In this document: positions 5,935 through 7,180 of the stretch, in pieces
Numbering within the stretch: the stretch's first letter is position 1
Layout of the letters: each line of letters begins with the position of its first letter
Made by a program: the position numbers and the translations under genes
Source: Anaerovibrio sp.
GTDB lineage: Bacteria; Bacillota; Negativicutes; Selenomonadales; Selenomonadaceae
Assembly (NCBI GenBank): GCA_016302095.1
Contig: JAEDOE010000053.1
Location: 1 to 7,180, forward strand
Length of the DNA: 7,180 bases
Direction: 5' to 3'
The notes under the pieces: generated by a model
The model's input: only the letters and a program-made list of their open reading frames with translations
Told to the model about the DNA's origin: nothing
Databases searched by the model: none

Positions 5935-6996
5935 ATGGCAGAAATCACAAAATCTGAATTTGGCAGGCTGCAAAACGGCAGCATGGTTTATCTCTACAGG
6001 CTGAAAAATAGCAGCGGCGCCAGTGCCGGCATCATTACCTACGGTGCGAGACTCCAGAGCTTCCTGGTGCCTGACAAAAATGGCAAAATGCAGGATATTG
6101 TGCGAGGCTTTGACGATGCCGCAGGCTACGAAACCGAAGCCTTTTACATGGGTGCCATCGTAGGACGCCACGCCAACCGCATCCAGCATGCCAGGGTTAC
6201 TATAAATGGCGTGGATTATCAGCTGGAGGCAAATGACGGGCCGCGTCAGACCAACAGCCTTCACAGCGGCAGCAGGGGCTTTCACTGCCAACTGTGGGGC
6301 GCAAAGGAGCAGGAAGGGAAGCTGGTACTGAGCTATTTCAGCCCGGACGGGGATGGCGGCTTTCCGGGCAATTTCAAGGTGCGTGTTACCTACGAGCTGA
6401 CGGAGGACAATGCATTGCGGATTTCCTATGAAGCCAGCTCCGATGCAGATACCATCTGCAACCTGACCAACCACAGCTATTTCAACCTGAACGGCTGCCA
6501 GGATGACAGCATCCTTGACCACCGGCTGCAGATTTTTGCTGATAGCCTGACAGAAGCCGATGCAGAGTCCCTGCCAAACGGCAAAATCTACCAGGCGGCA
6601 GGCACCCCTATGGATTTTCGCCAGCTGACTGCCATCGGTGAGCGCATTGATGACGGCTTCCAGCAGCTGCAGTGGGGTGCAGGCTACGACCACAACTGGA
6701 TTCTCAGCGACAAAAAGGAAAGCAGCCTTCACAAAGCCGCCTACGCAGAAGGTGACAAGAGCGGCATCAGCCTGACTGTCTATACTGACATGCCGGGACT
6801 GCAATTCTACAGTGGCAATTTTCTGGACGGTACTCCTGGCAAGGGCGGTATCAGCTACGGCAGGCGCAGCAGCTTCGCCCTGGAAACCCAGTATTATCCG
6901 AACTCACCTGCCCATCCGGAATTTCCACAGCCAATCCTGAAGCAGGGTGAAGCATGGAAATCTGTCACCGTTTTTGCAACAGGGACTGTAAAATAA
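5935..6996 (+). CDS. galM: Aldose 1-epimerase (mutarotase) GalM
   Basis: Cytoplasmic enzyme that interconverts alpha and beta anomers of galactose, glucose and related sugars, including L-arabinose in known family members. The 353-residue length is normal for the family. It shows the expected series: GRHANRI (77-83), LHSG with H110, SPDGDGGFPGN (136-146), TNHSYFNL (178-185) with H180 as catalytic acid, GYDHNW (250-255) with D252, DMPGLQFYSGN (285-295), and ALETQYYPNSPAHPEFP (315-331) with E317 as catalytic base. No signal peptide is seen. The ATG at 5935 has an AGAGGGG site and agrees with the family start. It is transcribed away from the transport operon by its own promoter and closed by its own terminator. 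Shared control with the operon is plausible because palindromes lie between them. A closely linked mutarotase fits uptake of an aldose. Confidence 0.95.
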   Translation: MAEITKSEFGRLQNGSMVYLYRLKNSSGASAGIITYGARLQSFLVPDKNGKMQDIVRGFDDAAGYETEAFYMGAIVGRHANRIQHARVTINGVDYQLEANDGPRQTNSLHSGSRGFHCQLWGAKEQEGKLVLSYFSPDGDGGFPGNFKVRVTYELTEDNALRISYEASSDADTICNLTNHSYFNLNGCQDDSILDHRLQIFADSLTEADAESLPNGKIYQAAGTPMDFRQLTAIGERIDDGFQQLQWGAGYDHNWILSDKKESSLHKAAYAEGDKSGISLTVYTDMPGLQFYSGNFLDGTPGKGGISYGRRSSFALETQYYPNSPAHPEFPQPILKQGEAWKSVTVFATGTVK

Positions 6997-7005
6997 AATC
7001 TAGTC

Positions 7006-7050
7006 AAAAATAAGGGGATATTCCACTACTTATGTCCTCTTATTTTTTTT
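7006..7050 (+). terminator. Intrinsic terminator of galM
   Basis: Arms at 7006-7020 and 7033-7047 form 15 pairs, two of them G-U, with a 12-base loop and a run of eight T (7043-7050). It begins nine bases after the galM stop. The AAAAAT on the left arm means it might also work on the opposite strand for a convergent gene. Confidence 0.85.
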
Positions 7051-7077
7051 GTCAAATATGGTAGGATATTATATATA
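7049..7077 (+). promoter_or_regulatory. Possible promoter leading out of the window
   Basis: TTGTCA (7049-7054), 17 bases, then TATATA (7072-7077), right after the galM terminator. In such AT-rich sequence chance matches are common. The remaining bases to 7180 hold no gene, ribosome site or clear repeat that I can support. Confidence 0.25.
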
Positions 7078-7180
7078 AATGTCTAATACAATATACGATA
7101 TATACATAGATATTCAGTTAGTATGAAGCTGTATGTAGCACTATGGCAACAAGCAACGTATGTCATTTTATCATTTTGTC

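Noticed and set aside
5848..6804. Minus-strand open frame of 318 codons
   Set aside because: It is antisense to galM, whose catalytic motifs are all intact. No ribosome site or recognised motif supports the minus frame.

Overview
The window holds a sugar-uptake operon on the minus strand and one divergent plus-strand gene, separated by a 510-base regulatory region. Read along the minus strand, the order is: a periplasmic sugar-binding lipoprotein (YtfQ-like), a double-domain ABC ATPase (YtfR-like), two CUT2-family permeases (YtfT-like, then YjfF-like), and L-ribulose-5-phosphate 4-epimerase (araD). The araD gene runs off the left edge of the window at about its expected last codon. On the plus strand lies aldose 1-epimerase (galM), with its own promoter and a good intrinsic terminator.

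The four transport genes have the same order and the same protein signatures as the E. coli galactofuranose importer ytfQ-ytfR-ytfT-yjfF. Here, however, the next gene, 19 bases downstream, is araD. This argues for an arabinose-type substrate (L-arabinose, possibly its furanose form) and not galactofuranose. The imported sugar would normally pass through AraA and AraB to L-ribulose-5-phosphate and then, by AraD, to D-xylulose-5-phosphate. araA and araB are not in the window. GalM would interconvert sugar anomers. The genes are tightly packed: TAATG between ytfR and ytfT, ATGA between ytfT and yjfF. The one real gap, 135 bases between the binding protein and the ATPase, holds two hairpins. One of them looks like an intrinsic terminator, a usual way to make more binding protein than membrane complex.

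Region by region: 1-694 araD (minus, partial); 714-1721 yjfF-like; 1718-2776 ytfT-like; 2776-4284 ytfR-like; 4285-4419 hairpins; 4420-5424 ytfQ-like; 5425-5934 divergent control region; 5935-6996 galM (plus); 7006-7050 terminator; 7051-7180 AT-rich with no gene seen. The control region has two convincing sigma-70-type promoters, several palindromes that look like operators, and a leader of about 215 bases with a strong hairpin and a possible 7-codon peptide.

Organism: a bacterium of intermediate GC content with strong Shine-Dalgarno sites (GGAGG type) and a lipoprotein-type binding protein starting its mature part with Cys-Gly-Gly-Gly-Asp. This style fits the Negativicutes (Selenomonas and relatives) or another anaerobic Firmicutes-type gut or rumen bacterium. 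That is inference from style, not a proven placement. I see no mobile element, CRISPR array, RNA gene or clearly new system. The most unusual material is in the control region.
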